Source: an uncultured Synergistia bacterium (lineage in GTDB: Bacteria > Eremiobacterota > SpSt-956 > JAKJGF01). From it: DNA of 21,887 nucleotides. Positions 1-7,244 of this stretch are shown here, in pieces; position 1 is the first letter of the stretch, and every line of letters begins with the position of its first letter. The notes beneath the pieces are model-generated. The model saw only the letters and a list, made by a program, of their open reading frames with translations, ran no database searches and was not told the origin of the DNA. Location: positions 1 to 21,887 of the forward strand of contig CALARM010000397.1 of NCBI GenBank assembly GCA_937888925.1, written 5' to 3'. The translations under genes were made by a program, and so were the position numbers.

Positions 1-20
1 TAAAGCGGACGTGATAGAAG

Positions 21-629
21 ATGGATCATAAAAATAAGGTTTTTAAAAATTTAATTAATTTTATTCAGAGTAAAGAGAAGTTTGCCCTGTTAATCGGCAA
101 AGAAGACGGACATGCCCATTCTATTGCACTTGCAGCTTTACTTGTTTGTTTTTTCGGACAGGAAAAAAACATACTTTTTCGTACAGGCAGTGTGAAAGAT
201 ATAGAAATATATCTTTCTAAAGCATTATCTGGCTTCTGGAACGGCGATCCCGGTGATAATAAATTCAAAAAGCGTATAAAAGAATCTGTTAAAAAAAGGA
301 ATTTTTCAATAGCTTCTATGAATATATTTATTGATACAACAAATCCGAGGTCCAGAGTTATAACCCCTGAAAAACTTCATGGAGCTATAGTATATCCGGT
401 AGAAAATTTTTTATCTCAAAATTGTATATTTGAAAAATGTCTTACAGATCTTCAGAATAGAAAATCTGAAAAAATCATTTTCTGTACATCTGTCAGTGAA
501 GTAGATTTTGATGGGCTGAAAATATTGAATCCTGTCCTGATTAATGATGAAAAACTTTCGTGTAAAAAGAATTTTGATTTCATTAAATATATGCCGGAAG
601 AGAGTTTGATTTATTCCATGGCCAGTTAA
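21..629 (+). CDS. Hypothetical protein, possible degenerate nucleotide-binding fold
   Basis: This 202-residue soluble protein is not recognised. What can be seen is a hydrophobic strand followed by a loop and helix (LIGKEDGHAHSIALAALL, residues about 24-41) where a P-loop would sit, but with no GKS/T. Later strand-like segments (IFIDTTNP near 103-110, KIIFCTSV near 150-157) resemble the alternating strands of a Rossmann or P-loop fold. A degenerate ATPase-like domain is therefore only a guess. The ATG is preceded by a weak purine-rich stretch, and an upstream gene could end within the first 17 bases of the window. It is the only real plus-strand gene here and converges, with a 26-bp gap, on the small gene at 656-829. 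It is treated as host chromosome. Confidence 0.6.
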   Translation: MDHKNKVFKNLINFIQSKEKFALLIGKEDGHAHSIALAALLVCFFGQEKNILFRTGSVKDIEIYLSKALSGFWNGDPGDNKFKKRIKESVKKRNFSIASMNIFIDTTNPRSRVITPEKLHGAIVYPVENFLSQNCIFEKCLTDLQNRKSEKIIFCTSVSEVDFDGLKILNPVLINDEKLSCKKNFDFIKYMPEESLIYSMAS

Positions 630-655
630 AGAATAAATTCTTGAAATGACGTCAA

Positions 656-829
656 TCAGGGAGTAAATTCTTCAAGATCTTTAAGCATTTCATTACACTC
701 TTCTATGGATTTTTCGCATTTTATTATATATTCTTCATATTCCTTTTTGCTCTTTTCAAAAGAACCTTTAAGTTGTAAGACTCTCATATAAAGTTGCATT
801 AAATCCCAGTCAATTTTTGTTTTCTCCAC
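656..829 (-). CDS. Small 57-aa helical protein downstream of the potassium channel
   Basis: A short open frame starts at GTG (827-829) directly after a very strong ribosome binding site, GGAGGTGA, and ends at TGA (656-658). The translation begins MEKTKIDWDLMQLYM and ends KDLEEFTP. It is rich in Glu and Lys and looks like one long amphipathic helix or coiled coil. It contains two cysteines (CEKSIEEC, a C-x6-C spacing) that could bind metal or form a disulfide. It starts 46 bp after the channel gene on the same strand, so the two are probably cotranscribed. The function is unknown. The SD strength and clean frame support a real gene; without them the size would leave it doubtful. Confidence 0.6.
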   Translation of the reverse strand: MEKTKIDWDLMQLYMRVLQLKGSFEKSKKEYEEYIIKCEKSIEECNEMLKDLEEFTP

Positions 830-875
830 TATTTTTCACCTCCATTTTATTATCGGTAAAATACCGGCTTCGACC

Positions 876-1955
876 TTATTCATTACTCATATCATAACGC
901 ACTTCTTTTAACCTGAGTCTTTTTGTTATACCCAGTAAATCTTCCCTTGTTGTTTTTCCAACCATTTCATTAAGAGCTTTAATCTGATCCTTGCTTCCCA
1001 GAACTATAAGATGGTCTCTTTCCTCTATGAATTCTTTCGGAGATGGGTTGAATAACATATGACCATTATGTTTTTTCATACCTATAACTATAACTCCGAG
1101 TTTATCTCTTATATGTGAATCCTTCAGGGGAACTCTATGAAGAGCAGAACCAGTAACTACTTCTATTTCTGACATATCCAGGTCAAGTTCTTTATTTTCC
1201 GTTATTAATTCCAGGAAGCCATAGACATTTGGTTTTATTACAGCCATAGACATTCTCATAGCACCCATATGATATGGTGATATAACCTTATCTGCTCCTG
1301 CTATATAAAGCTTTTTTTTGCCGCTTTCTTCACGGCACCGGGAAATAATAATAAGTTTTTTGTTCAGCTCTCTTGATGAAAGCACTACATAAACATTATC
1401 TGCATCTGAAGGCAGTGCGCATACAAGACCTTTTGCTCTTTCAATACCGCTTTTTTTCAGTATCTCGTCATTTGTAGCATCTCCTTCTATCATAAGATAG
1501 TTTTTTTCGTCTGTTATATGTTCATATAAATTATTATCCCTGTCTAATATAACAAATTCCACTCCTGCTTCTTTCAATTCCGATGCAATTCTGCATCCTA
1601 TTCTTCCAAATCCGCATATGATAAAATGGTCTTTTATAGCTTCTATTTGCTTCTGTAATTTCTGTTTTTTTATCATTTTACTCAGTTCCCCTTCAAGAAT
1701 AAAACGGGCTATACCCTGTAGAACATAGGCTCCTGTAGTTATACCGAATATTATAATAAATATGGTAAGCAGTCTCCCTGCAGGAGATAGAGGATGGGTT
1801 TCTCCAAAGCCTATGGTGCTCAGAGTTATAATCATCATATACATAGAATCAAGATAATTCCACCCCTCTATAAAGTGGTATCCAAAAATTCCTGTAAAGA
1901 AAATAATGATTATACAGATTGAAGCAATAATACAACGTCTGCCCGGTTCAAGCAT
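876..1955 (-). CDS. MthK-type potassium channel with RCK (TrkA-N/TrkA-C) domains
   Basis: This 359-residue protein has two membrane helices (about 8-27 and 61-82) flanking a pore helix and the selectivity filter TIGFGE (47-52), the TxGFGE form common in bacterial two-helix K+ channels. A linker leads to an RCK/TrkA-N Rossmann domain starting near 110 with the dinucleotide motif GFGRIG (115-120) and an acidic strand end (ILDRD, 136-140). A TrkA-C-like domain covers about 255-335. Homologues assemble as tetramers in the inner membrane and are gated by ligand or Ca2+ binding to a ring of RCK domains. Which ligand acts here cannot be read. The ATG has a GAGGG site 7 nt upstream. Length and domain order are normal, and this marks the host side of the window. 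Confidence 0.93.
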   Translation of the reverse strand: MLEPGRRCIIASICIIIIFFTGIFGYHFIEGWNYLDSMYMMIITLSTIGFGETHPLSPAGRLLTIFIIIFGITTGAYVLQGIARFILEGELSKMIKKQKLQKQIEAIKDHFIICGFGRIGCRIASELKEAGVEFVILDRDNNLYEHITDEKNYLMIEGDATNDEILKKSGIERAKGLVCALPSDADNVYVVLSSRELNKKLIIISRCREESGKKKLYIAGADKVISPYHMGAMRMSMAVIKPNVYGFLELITENKELDLDMSEIEVVTGSALHRVPLKDSHIRDKLGVIVIGMKKHNGHMLFNPSPKEFIEERDHLIVLGSKDQIKALNEMVGKTTREDLLGITKRLRLKEVRYDMSNE

Positions 1956-2031
1956 AAAGATACCCTCAATTTTAAATTCAACAATTTTATAAATAATCCT
2001 GTTTATTTAAAGAGTTTTATATGGGAATCGT

Positions 2032-2052
2032 AAAAGGTGAATACCCTTCACC
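2032..2052 (-). terminator. Candidate weak terminator at the end of the phage operon
   Basis: Read on the minus strand, a perfect 6-bp stem (GGTGAA / TTCACC) with a 5-nt loop is followed by TTTTA. It lies 74 bp beyond the stop of the last operon gene (2126) and upstream of the channel gene on the same strand, so it could limit read-through. The stem and T-run are short, so this is a candidate only. Confidence 0.35.
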
Positions 2053-2125
2053 CTTCACTCTTCTACAATTTGACCTTCTTATCCTTAAATGATAATATAA
2101 CTTGTAGCAAAATTTTCTTTTCCTT

Positions 2126-3061
2126 TTATATACTCACTTTTTCAGTTCCAATTAATCGTTTAATATTATCTTTAAAGGCTTCCTGCCATATATTATATTT
2201 ATTTAAATCCTTCAAATTATGATAACATTTTTTTGAGCAAGCAACCTTCTGACTATTCCAATTTAGATACTCAGGTATCTCCAGAACTCCAACTGGAAAA
2301 GCTATAATCCTATGTTCCCCTCTTATTTCAGAAGAATCATTAACTATTCTGATCATATCATATTCAAAAAGTCTTAAATCTAACGAGGCTTGCTGTAATT
2401 CAGCGTGACCGGGCAGAGCAAAATAATCAGTATAAATTTGACTTGTTGTTACTGTTTCAGCTATTATATGAAATTCTTCCCTATCTATTTCAATCTGTTC
2501 CTCCGTAATTACTCCTGCCTCAAAATTCTCTTCTGCCTGTTGTAAATTAGCCATATTAGAAAGATAATCAGCCCACATTTCACTTTCAAAAAGAGCAATA
2601 TACTCCGGAGTAATTTTCAATTCTTCTAAAATTCTATTTATCTCTCCCTGAAGTTCATCTCTTTCCTGATTATTCTGTTCTATTATCTGCTCTATTATCT
2701 CTCTAGATTGTTTACTATATTGATTATGAATGAAATATCTTTTTATCCTTTGAGGTCTATCAGCGTTGATTATTTTTCCCTCTATATCCTCAAAATTAAG
2801 TTCCCAGGAGTCAACGCCTGAATTATTATCTCCTTTTGTCTTTATTTTTCCGGTTTCTGTAATTTCTATAATCCTATGGCAGACGTGTTTATTTCCAGTT
2901 ATAGACAATGATTTTGTTACAATAATATCTCCAATCTCAACTTCATCCACAGTATGGTAAATTCCTATATCTACTATATCACCATCGAAAAACTGAGGTA
3001 CCATACTATTTCCTATATACATAAAAGTTTTAATTGGAATTATTATTACTTCATCTGACAT
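2126..3061 (-). CDS. Soluble ER-type S24/S26 signal-peptidase-like protein with long C-terminal extension
   Basis: Residues 1-105 carry the conserved boxes of the Sec11/SipW (Ser-His) branch of signal peptidases: GNSMVPQFFDGD with nucleophile candidate Ser19, CHRII with His62, and KGDNN (76-80) with Asp78. There is no Lys in the bacterial LepB position. The usual N-terminal membrane anchor is absent: Ser19 is preceded only by a short beta strand, so the protein is probably cytosolic. Residues ~112-311 are an acidic, Gln/Glu-rich helical extension, part coiled coil, ending with a C-x3-C (CSKKC), which I do not recognise. The gene starts at the base after the kinase gene's stop (ATATAAATG) with a GAGGAAGTG site and is last in the operon. 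Processing of a peptide made with the neighbouring kinase-like protein is inferred. An S24 regulator-like autoprotease is the alternative, though no DNA-binding domain is seen. Confidence 0.72.
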   Translation of the reverse strand: MSDEVIIIPIKTFMYIGNSMVPQFFDGDIVDIGIYHTVDEVEIGDIIVTKSLSITGNKHVCHRIIEITETGKIKTKGDNNSGVDSWELNFEDIEGKIINADRPQRIKRYFIHNQYSKQSREIIEQIIEQNNQERDELQGEINRILEELKITPEYIALFESEMWADYLSNMANLQQAEENFEAGVITEEQIEIDREEFHIIAETVTTSQIYTDYFALPGHAELQQASLDLRLFEYDMIRIVNDSSEIRGEHRIIAFPVGVLEIPEYLNWNSQKVACSKKCYHNLKDLNKYNIWQEAFKDNIKRLIGTEKVSI

Positions 3062-3076
3062 TTATATCACTTCCTC
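3057..3076 (-). promoter_or_regulatory. Ribosome binding site of the peptidase gene, copy of the tail tube gene's
   Basis: The minus-strand sequence AGGAAGTGATATAAATGTC, from SD through codon 2, is identical over 19 bp to that of the tail tube gene at 19271-19289. A shorter relative, GGAGTGATATAAATG, precedes the gene starting at 5454. The sharing ties the last gene to the phage operon. Confidence 0.6.
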
Positions 3077-3898
3077 TATTTTTTTCCAATATTGACCATC
3101 TTTTGTGAACTTTAAAGTAAAAACAGGTAATGGTTTTATGAAATTACAGACATTATTAAATACTTTTATACGAAAAATTCTAACATCTTCTTTAGAAAGA
3201 GATTGAATATAACCTGGCATAGCCTCATATATTGATTGATTTAAAAGCATTAAAGCCTTATCTTTTTCAATTGGTAAAACTTCATCTTTTTCATATTTTT
3301 CAAGAAAGAAAAGAGCTTTGATAGGTACACTTCTCTTGACGTTCCATCTCTTCTTTTTCTCGTATTTTTTTGTAGTGAAGTTTGTCCAGGTAGGAAAAGG
3401 GTGAGCTTTGCCATTGAGCATTAAAGAAATATCGTCAGATAATGCTCTCCATGGCTTTTGAATAATTTTTGCACAGGTAGATTTTCCCGATGAATTTGTA
3501 CCCACCAAGAGAATTCCTTCCCCTTTTTTCTCAAGTAAAGTGCTATGAATAGGTAAACCACCACAGGAGATAATTTCATTAAAAACAGGATAAAAAAGTC
3601 CGTGTTTCGCCAAGAGGAAATCTGCCTCTTCACCTTTTTTAATTATCACTTCACAAAGGATATCCTTTGAAATATTATGAATAAAGTAACGAATGTAACT
3701 ATTTTTATACTCTTTCCAGTTCTCTTTAAAAGGATGATATTTTTTAATAATTTCCTCAACCTTTCCTCTGGAGATAATAAGTTTTGAAACAGCTTGACCG
3801 GGTTGTAAATTCATAATACCTGTAAGATTATCAATAAAATCTTTATCTGTTTTACCTGTTATAAGTTGCCACGATAAATTATCTATTCGTAAAACCAT
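3062..3898 (-). CDS. HPr-kinase-like (ScmC-type) P-loop protein
   Basis: This protein has 278 residues from the ATG at 3898. A TTG one codon earlier is possible, but the ATG makes a classic TGATG overlap with the preceding gene and has GGAG about 8 nt upstream. Residues 115-141 contain the HprK-type core: a GGLPIHST strand with His118, then the Walker A loop GTNSSGKST (133-141). SDD (154-156) matches the Walker B / catalytic-Asp region of HprK. PFPTW (167-171) resembles SynChlorMet ScmC and RiPP-cluster HprK homologues as I recall them. The N-terminal ~110 residues are variable, and no DRTK/HprK-V signature is visible. HprK proteins phosphorylate serine on HPr, and homologues in lasso-peptide clusters phosphorylate a precursor peptide. 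No HPr, PqqD or precursor gene is seen here, so the substrate is unknown. A kinase in a phage late operon is unexpected. Confidence 0.7.
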   Translation of the reverse strand: MVLRIDNLSWQLITGKTDKDFIDNLTGIMNLQPGQAVSKLIISRGKVEEIIKKYHPFKENWKEYKNSYIRYFIHNISKDILCEVIIKKGEEADFLLAKHGLFYPVFNEIISCGGLPIHSTLLEKKGEGILLVGTNSSGKSTCAKIIQKPWRALSDDISLMLNGKAHPFPTWTNFTTKKYEKKKRWNVKRSVPIKALFFLEKYEKDEVLPIEKDKALMLLNQSIYEAMPGYIQSLSKEDVRIFRIKVFNNVCNFIKPLPVFTLKFTKDGQYWKKIEEVI

Positions 3899-5454
3899 CA
3901 ATAAGCTCCAAAATGGTTAATTGGAATATTTAACCATTCATTTGTTATTCCTTTGAAAAATACATTCTGCCGGTTTACTCCGTAAGAATTCGTCTGCGTT
4001 GAAGTCAGAGAGTCTATCACTCTCCAGGTGTCTCCTGCATCTTCTGTTACCGCAACGTGCTTTTGTGTATCAGTAGATGAAACTTTTGTCGGTGACATAG
4101 AAACAAGAATTTTATTACCTATTATATTTTTAAATTCTACAATTTCTTGTTTTGTATAGAAAGTTTTCTTTAAAGTCCAAGTAGTATAAGGGCTTCCATT
4201 ACATTTATAAATCTTTCCTTTTTGATCTCCTGCTATAATAGAACCATCGGAGAGTAGGAGGAAATATCTTACTTTATCTGCACCGCTTAAAGTTGCTTTT
4301 AATGTCCAAGTATTTCCTGCATCAGTAGAGAGTTTTATTGCTCCAAACCTGCCGCCCATAAGAACATTATCCCCTCCGAGATGAAGCAAACTTCTCACGT
4401 TAAAACTATCAAAACTTCCTTTATCAGTCCAGTTCAGACCTGAGTCTATAGTTTTATATATACGTCCGCCATCCCAGGTACCAGCAAGTAATATACCACC
4501 GCTCAGATTACACATAGAAGCTACTCTCTTTTGGGTTCCCAATGTTGCCTTTAAAGTCCATTGAGTTCCATAATTAAGAGTTTCATAAATTTTTGCACCG
4601 GCTGAGCTTGTTGAACCAACACCGGCCCATATATGACCACTTCCGAAGTCCAGAAAACAGCGAACACATGTAGCAGTCCCTAATCGTCCCTGGTCTGTCC
4701 AGTTCAGCCCCCAATCTTCAGTATAAAAAACTTTGCCGGTAGATTTCGTACCAATCATAGCTTTACCACCGCCAATGTCAATTATTGTGTAAATATATTC
4801 CCCGGTTGCAAGGGTTTTTTTATACTCAGTAATAATGTAAGATAAATCTTCTATCGTAACAGTACCGGCATTTCCACCTGTTCCACCACTGGCAGTAATA
4901 TTACCGGAAAGAATAAAGTTTCCAACGTAATAAACATGAACGGTTCCTCCATTTTTCCCACTCGCCCCATCAGCTGTAACCTCTCCCGTAACTCCTACTG
5001 TAATATTGCCAGAACAATAAATATTTATAATTCCTCCATCTGTAGCAATTCCACCTGAGTTAATTGTGAAACTTTTTAGATTCCAATCGAAGGCATTATT
5101 AAAATCTATATCTCCTGAATTTACAATCTTTTGATTTTTCTTTCCAAAGAAACCATAGATATTACAAGTGATATTTCCTGCTCTGGATATACCTTTTGAG
5201 TCTAAAGAGATAATGCCATTTATAACAGCATTTCCATTTATAATTATATCCCATCGCTCACATCTATTTGAAAGTGACCAGGTTGCACCTGCATCTATAG
5301 TCAGATTTTTACATCTTGTTATTACAGCGGGACCATCCTGAAGACTTTCGATATTTGTATTCTCAGTAATATGAATATCTTGTAACTCGCTATCTTTAAA
5401 GAAAATAGAACTATTATTAAGATAATCAAAAGCAAGATTTTTTATTTGTTGCAT
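3898..5454 (-). CDS. Receptor-binding tail protein candidate: beta-helix plus Asp-box (BNR) propeller
   Basis: This 518-residue protein has two parts. Residues ~25-205 are short beta strands with repeated Gly/Asn turns (INGNAVINGIISLD, SGNITVGVTGEVTADG, SGNITASGGTGG), as in right-handed beta-helix or adhesin stalks. Residues ~220-490 carry Asp-box motifs (S/T-x-D-x-G-x-T-W) at 245-252, 292-299, 335-342, 376-383 and 470-477, with a degenerate one near 418-426, spaced about 40-50 residues apart. This is a sialidase/BNR-type six- or seven-bladed propeller. No sialidase Arg triad or FRIP motif is evident, so sugar binding is likelier than hydrolysis. It lies beyond the lysis genes. An adhesion role is inferred from architecture and position. 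Its stop codon overlaps the start of the kinase-like gene. Confidence 0.7.
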   Translation of the reverse strand: MQQIKNLAFDYLNNSSIFFKDSELQDIHITENTNIESLQDGPAVITRCKNLTIDAGATWSLSNRCERWDIIINGNAVINGIISLDSKGISRAGNITCNIYGFFGKKNQKIVNSGDIDFNNAFDWNLKSFTINSGGIATDGGIINIYCSGNITVGVTGEVTADGASGKNGGTVHVYYVGNFILSGNITASGGTGGNAGTVTIEDLSYIITEYKKTLATGEYIYTIIDIGGGKAMIGTKSTGKVFYTEDWGLNWTDQGRLGTATCVRCFLDFGSGHIWAGVGSTSSAGAKIYETLNYGTQWTLKATLGTQKRVASMCNLSGGILLAGTWDGGRIYKTIDSGLNWTDKGSFDSFNVRSLLHLGGDNVLMGGRFGAIKLSTDAGNTWTLKATLSGADKVRYFLLLSDGSIIAGDQKGKIYKCNGSPYTTWTLKKTFYTKQEIVEFKNIIGNKILVSMSPTKVSSTDTQKHVAVTEDAGDTWRVIDSLTSTQTNSYGVNRQNVFFKGITNEWLNIPINHFGAY

Positions 5455-5467
5455 TTATATCACTCCA

Positions 5468-5770
5468 TTATTCCAGAGTTTCACAATAAATCTTATCGTT
5501 TAGCGTTCCCAAAACATATAGAATATATGGATCTATAAAATGAAAAGTTCTCACTTCTCCAGGGGAGAGGTAATCAGAATTAGTTCCGTCAATAGTGGAA
5601 CCGCCATACCAGACATCACCACTATTATTTTTATCAGCACGAATAATCAACATTTTTTTTGAAGAAGATGTTGCCGATAACCTTTGTGCCACAGTGGTGA
5701 CAGTTACTTTCCAGTTATCGACAGTTTCTATCATATATTTTGAAGATACTTCTTGAGTTGAATGTAACAT
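5468..5770 (-). CDS. Small virion-type beta protein of unknown role
   Basis: This 100-residue protein is mostly predicted beta strands. The pattern VTVTTVAQRL...KKMLIIRAD..NSGDVWYGG..LSPGEVRTFHF...LYVLG resembles a family of small phage structural proteins in which a strand-rich domain ends with a GExxxF turn. The family is recalled only by pattern. It sits between the endolysin (4-bp gap) and the receptor-binding candidate (13-bp gap), with a clear AAGGAG site before the ATG. A decoration, tail-tip or fibre-associated role is plausible; a lysis role is less likely because it has no membrane segment or signal peptide. Confidence 0.6.
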   Translation of the reverse strand: MLHSTQEVSSKYMIETVDNWKVTVTTVAQRLSATSSSKKMLIIRADKNNSGDVWYGGSTIDGTNSDYLSPGEVRTFHFIDPYILYVLGTLNDKIYCETLE

Positions 5771-5774
5771 TATA

Positions 5775-6668
5775 TTACTCCTTATATTTTAATGATAATT
5801 CCTGAACCTTTTTTGCATATTGAAATGTAGGGCTATTTTGACCCTGGTTATATGCACCGGAAATAAGTAGTTCTACGGATTTACTATTATCGGCCTGGTC
5901 AATTCCGAAATGAGTTTTTAACCACGAAAGATAAGAACAACCTGCCCGGATATTATTTTCCGGGTCGAATATATCACCGGAAGAATATTGATTGAACGTT
6001 CCTTGCTTTGCCTGCATCAATCCCTTAGCGTCATTTATACTGACTGCTCTCGGATTAAAACTTGATTCTTTTTCTATCAGACCTGCCACAAAAGAAAATC
6101 TCAGGTTCTTTTCTTTTGAATACTTTTTAATCAGGTCTTGATAAGGAATTTTCTTTTCTACTGGTTTAATTTCCGGTTTCCCTTTCAATAAGGCATCTAC
6201 TTTCAAGGAAATTCCCTGCAACATCAAATGGCTAAAACCATCTCCCGGACAGGAAGTTGGACATAATTCTCTATGACCGACTATTTTGACCTGCTGAGGG
6301 ATCTTCTTTTTCCAGTTCACTAAAACTTCCAGAAGGCTTTTGAGTTGTGCATCGGTGGGTTTATCTGACCACTGACCTTTATTAATGTTATCCCGGTGGA
6401 AATACCCTGCCAAACATACACCAAGTGAACAGTGATTAAAGCCGTAAGACTGTGCCCCTTGCGAGTCCATAAGTCTACCCCACTGAATAGTTCCATCTGC
6501 CTTAATAAAACAGTGATAACCAACACAAGTAAATCCTTCGTTTAGGTGCATCTGGTGAATATCTTCTATGCTCACGTCTGGAGAGGTAGCAGAATGATGA
6601 ATAACTAAATATTGTATATCCTCTACCGGTAATTCTGTCAAATTATTATAATATTTATCTAAGTCCAT
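5775..6668 (-). CDS. Two-domain endolysin: N-acetylmuramoyl-L-alanine amidase plus lytic transglycosylase
   Basis: This 297-residue phage lysin has two catalytic domains. Residues ~15-150 form an Amidase_2/PGRP domain. Zinc ligands are predicted at His24 (IHHSAT), His132 (GHREL) and Cys140 (SCPGD), with Tyr51 and Thr138 in the catalytic positions, the Thr form seen in amidase-active PGRPs rather than the T7-lysozyme Lys. Residues ~172-290 form an SLT lytic transglycosylase domain with catalytic Glu201 in EKESSFNP, GLMQ (216-219) and AYNQG (272-276). The domains would cut the stem-peptide amide and the glycan chain respectively. No signal peptide is visible, so export would need the holin-like protein upstream. 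Most phage lysins carry one catalytic domain, so the pairing is notable. Start ATG has AAGGAAGG inside the end of the upstream gene. Confidence 0.92.
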   Translation of the reverse strand: MDLDKYYNNLTELPVEDIQYLVIHHSATSPDVSIEDIHQMHLNEGFTCVGYHCFIKADGTIQWGRLMDSQGAQSYGFNHCSLGVCLAGYFHRDNINKGQWSDKPTDAQLKSLLEVLVNWKKKIPQQVKIVGHRELCPTSCPGDGFSHLMLQGISLKVDALLKGKPEIKPVEKKIPYQDLIKKYSKEKNLRFSFVAGLIEKESSFNPRAVSINDAKGLMQAKQGTFNQYSSGDIFDPENNIRAGCSYLSWLKTHFGIDQADNSKSVELLISGAYNQGQNSPTFQYAKKVQELSLKYKE

Positions 6669-6674
6669 TTAAAA

Positions 6675-7229
6675 TTACCTTCCTTTTATAAAAGAATTGA
6701 TAAGTCCGACAAAGGAATTCACTTCATTTGCCACTTTCAAGATTTCTTTTACTTTACTTGGTTCTACTTTTCCATCTTTCTTTTCTTCTTCTGGACTAAC
6801 TACTGCCTGAATAGATTGAACTGTTTCTGTTATGGCAGGAACTATCTGAAATACTTTTGAAACTGGTTCAACCTTTTTTTCTTCCATGACTGCCTGTATT
6901 ACCGGAACCGGAACTGTAGCAGTAGAATTCACAATGGAACTGACAGCCAGAGCAAGTTTATCTTCACTTTTTGCTTGAGTCACATTCTCTGAAGTTCCTA
7001 CAGCTTTTAAAAGGTAAGAAAGAGAAGATTTTTCAAACTGCTGAATGATTGCAATAGAAGCTCTCCAGGTGATAGGCACACCGGGCAGACTTGCCACAAG
7101 ACCAAGGGCAGAAAATATAAAATCGTCATATTTATCTACCTTGACCGCGTACTTTTCAAGAAGCTTTTTAAACTCCTCACCCTTTTCCATAATACTCTGA
7201 ACCTGATTTAATGTTGCTGTTAAATCCAT
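6675..7229 (-). CDS. Unknown protein between holin-like gene and endolysin
   Basis: This 184-residue protein is not recognised. The N-terminal ~90 residues look helical (MDLTATLNQVQSIMEKGEEFKKLLEKY, then FIFSALGLVASLPG as a weak hydrophobic stretch). The middle is rich in Val, Pro and Thr (TATVPVPVIQAVMEEKKVEPVSK), resembling an extended linker. The C-terminus is a charged helix (VKEILKVANEVNSFVGLINSFIKGR). It sits between the holin-like gene (15-bp gap) and the endolysin (6-bp gap) with an AAAAGGAG site, so a lysis-accessory role such as antiholin or spanin-like factor is possible. However, there is no lipobox, signal peptide or convincing membrane helix to support this. Confidence 0.6.
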   Translation of the reverse strand: MDLTATLNQVQSIMEKGEEFKKLLEKYAVKVDKYDDFIFSALGLVASLPGVPITWRASIAIIQQFEKSSLSYLLKAVGTSENVTQAKSEDKLALAVSSIVNSTATVPVPVIQAVMEEKKVEPVSKVFQIVPAITETVQSIQAVVSPEEEKKDGKVEPSKVKEILKVANEVNSFVGLINSFIKGR

Positions 7230-7244
7230 TGAAAAACACTCCTT

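Noticed and set aside
630..680. Repeated taaattctt sequences between the converging genes as a bidirectional terminator
   Set aside because: The hairpins that can be drawn are short and AT-only, without a proper T-run. The second copy lies within the coding end of the 57-aa gene.
2037..2222. Plus-strand frame starting GTG near 2037
   Set aside because: It overlaps the peptidase gene and has no SD or composition of a protein. It starts within the small hairpin.
3898..5454. Variable repeat of a diversity-generating retroelement in the receptor-binding gene
   Set aside because: No reverse transcriptase, template repeat or adenine-linked variable block is seen in the window. The WTLKATL recurrences are Asp-box blade repeats.
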